IMG/VR virus record: IMGVR_UViG_3300031776_000001
Coordinates: 1-54,058 of that record
Origin: a virus
Reading direction: 5' to 3' (one strand)
DNA length: 54,058 nt
The notes below the pieces were generated by a model. That model saw only the letters and a list, made by a program, of their open reading frames with translations, had not been told where the DNA came from and ran no database searches. Below, piece by piece: positions 53,578 to 54,058 of the stretch. Position 1 is the first letter of the stretch, and every line of letters starts with the position of its first letter. Position numbers and translations under genes: made by a program.

Positions 53578-54058
53578 TCCTCCTCCGATGCATCATCCGG
53601 CGGCAGGGCTCCCATGAGCTCCTGATCCCGCTCCTGCCGCTGCTCCGTCTCCCGCATGATCTCCCGCGTCATGGTGGTGGTGGAGAGCTTGACGATACCG
53701 ACTCGGTCCAGCCAGGTCTCGATAGCCTTGAGCTTGATCTCCTGGCGCCCTTCTTGGAGCAAGTTCACGAATTGTTCCAGCACCAGCGGGGCCAGGACCG
53801 CCAGATCCTCCAGCACCCTGGTGCGCAGGGTGGCGAGGTTGCGGAGCTCCTTCTCCTGCTGTTCCGCATCATAGAGCTGGGCCTGCTCATACCAGCGATC
53901 CTCGCGAGACCACCGGTACAAGAGCTCCTTGTTGGTGGTGGGAATATCCCGCCGCAGCCCCAGGCTGCCATCAGGATCACGACGGCGGCGGCTCACGTAC
54001 TCCCGCCAGAGCCCTTCCACACTGCGCCGGGGGCCCATGGCCAGGAAGTCGGTGAGGG
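53535..54058 (-). CDS. terS: Terminase small subunit, partial (right copy)
   Basis: This is the same locus as 3151-3735, cut by the window end before its start codon. It has substitutions against the left copy (for example T/N and R/K near the centre, E/D in the acidic tail), consistent with a second strain version. The stop overlaps the TerL start. Confidence 0.78.
   Translation of the reverse strand, partial: LTDFLAMGPRRSVEGLWREYVSRRRRDPDGSLGLRRDIPTTNKELLYRWSREDRWYEQAQLYDAEQQEKELRNLATLRTRVLEDLAVLAPLVLEQFVNLLQEGRQEIKLKAIETWLDRVGIVKLSTTTMTREIMRETEQRQERDQELMGALPPDDASEEEWARWLARLHEAGS

Larger units (their letters stand above)
50385..54058. repeat. Right copy of 3.67-kb terminal overlap
   Basis: Pairs with 1-3674. 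Bases 50385-52722 appear identical to 1-2338, and 52723-54058 differ by about 4%. Removing one copy would give a circle of about 50,384 bp. Confidence 0.93.

Noticed and set aside
51835-53625. Long + strand open frame (596 codons) opposite terL
   Set aside because: It is antisense to terL, and the matching frame in the left copy is cut by a stop after the substitutions, showing that it is not conserved.
50385-54058. Gene duplication of terS-terL-portal
   Set aside because: The copies end at the window limits in the middle of genes and match at a constant offset, as expected from a circular overlap.

Overview
This window reads as an essentially complete, high-GC tailed-phage genome of about 50.4 kb, assembled as a circle with its ends overlapping. 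Bases 1-3674 recur at 50385-54058 at a constant offset of 50384. The module content (TerS, TerL, portal, scaffold, HK97-type capsid protein, a giant internal virion protein, a virion transglycosylase/M23 lysin, a propeller-like tail protein, fibres, and no visible tape measure or sheath) suggests a short-tailed, podovirus-like particle. The phage carries its own family A DNA polymerase, DnaB-type helicase, DnaG-type primase, dNMP kinase and recombination nucleases. No integrase is recognisable, so I see no direct evidence for lysogeny. The host is not stated by the sequence. The GGLPIFGWPI ... VQYFERAR motif in the endolysin, and a related YFERGVLRYEHPDG motif in a secreted glycosidase-like protein, recall modules of secreted proteins of Chloroflexota (Thermomicrobia/Chloroflexia), so a thermophilic Chloroflexota host is my best inference.

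Layout. (i) A leftward late operon starts near 8.2 kb and runs through position 1, continuing across the circle junction from 54058/50384 down to 27.1 kb: a decoration-like protein, a secreted glycoside-hydrolase-like protein, six small proteins and a tRNA-like gene, TerS, TerL, portal, small virion proteins, lysin, a 2192-residue giant protein, scaffold, capsid, connector/tail proteins, three fibre proteins, endolysin and holin. (ii) A 1.2-kb divergent intergenic region (8158-9356) holds three 48-bp perfect-arm palindromes with compensating base changes, other palindromes and rightward sigma70-type promoters; it is a candidate replication origin or control locus. (iii) A rightward replication operon runs 9.36-18.64 kb. 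(iv) A 2.1-kb gene-poor stretch (18639-20784) is G-rich at its left end and C-rich at its right end, with G-quadruplex motifs and many hairpins. (v) A second rightward operon of about 15 small, mostly unrecognised genes (20.8-27.0 kb) is driven by a near-consensus promoter at 20457-20485 and a long structured leader. (vi) A terminator at 27047-27071 separates the convergent operons.

The most interesting signals are non-coding. A structured 5'-UTR element occurs three times in operon (v) (21119-21214, 21707-21798, 22620-22706). It has covarying hairpins and a pyrimidine tract complementary to the Shine-Dalgarno sequence, so it looks like an undescribed riboregulator. The covarying palindrome array at 8.7-9.0 kb is the second. 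Others are the tRNA-like minihelix in the 20.5-20.8 kb leader, the G/C strand-bias switches near 9 and 20 kb, a helicase-nuclease fusion, and an abrupt change from 0 to about 4% divergence within the terminal overlap.
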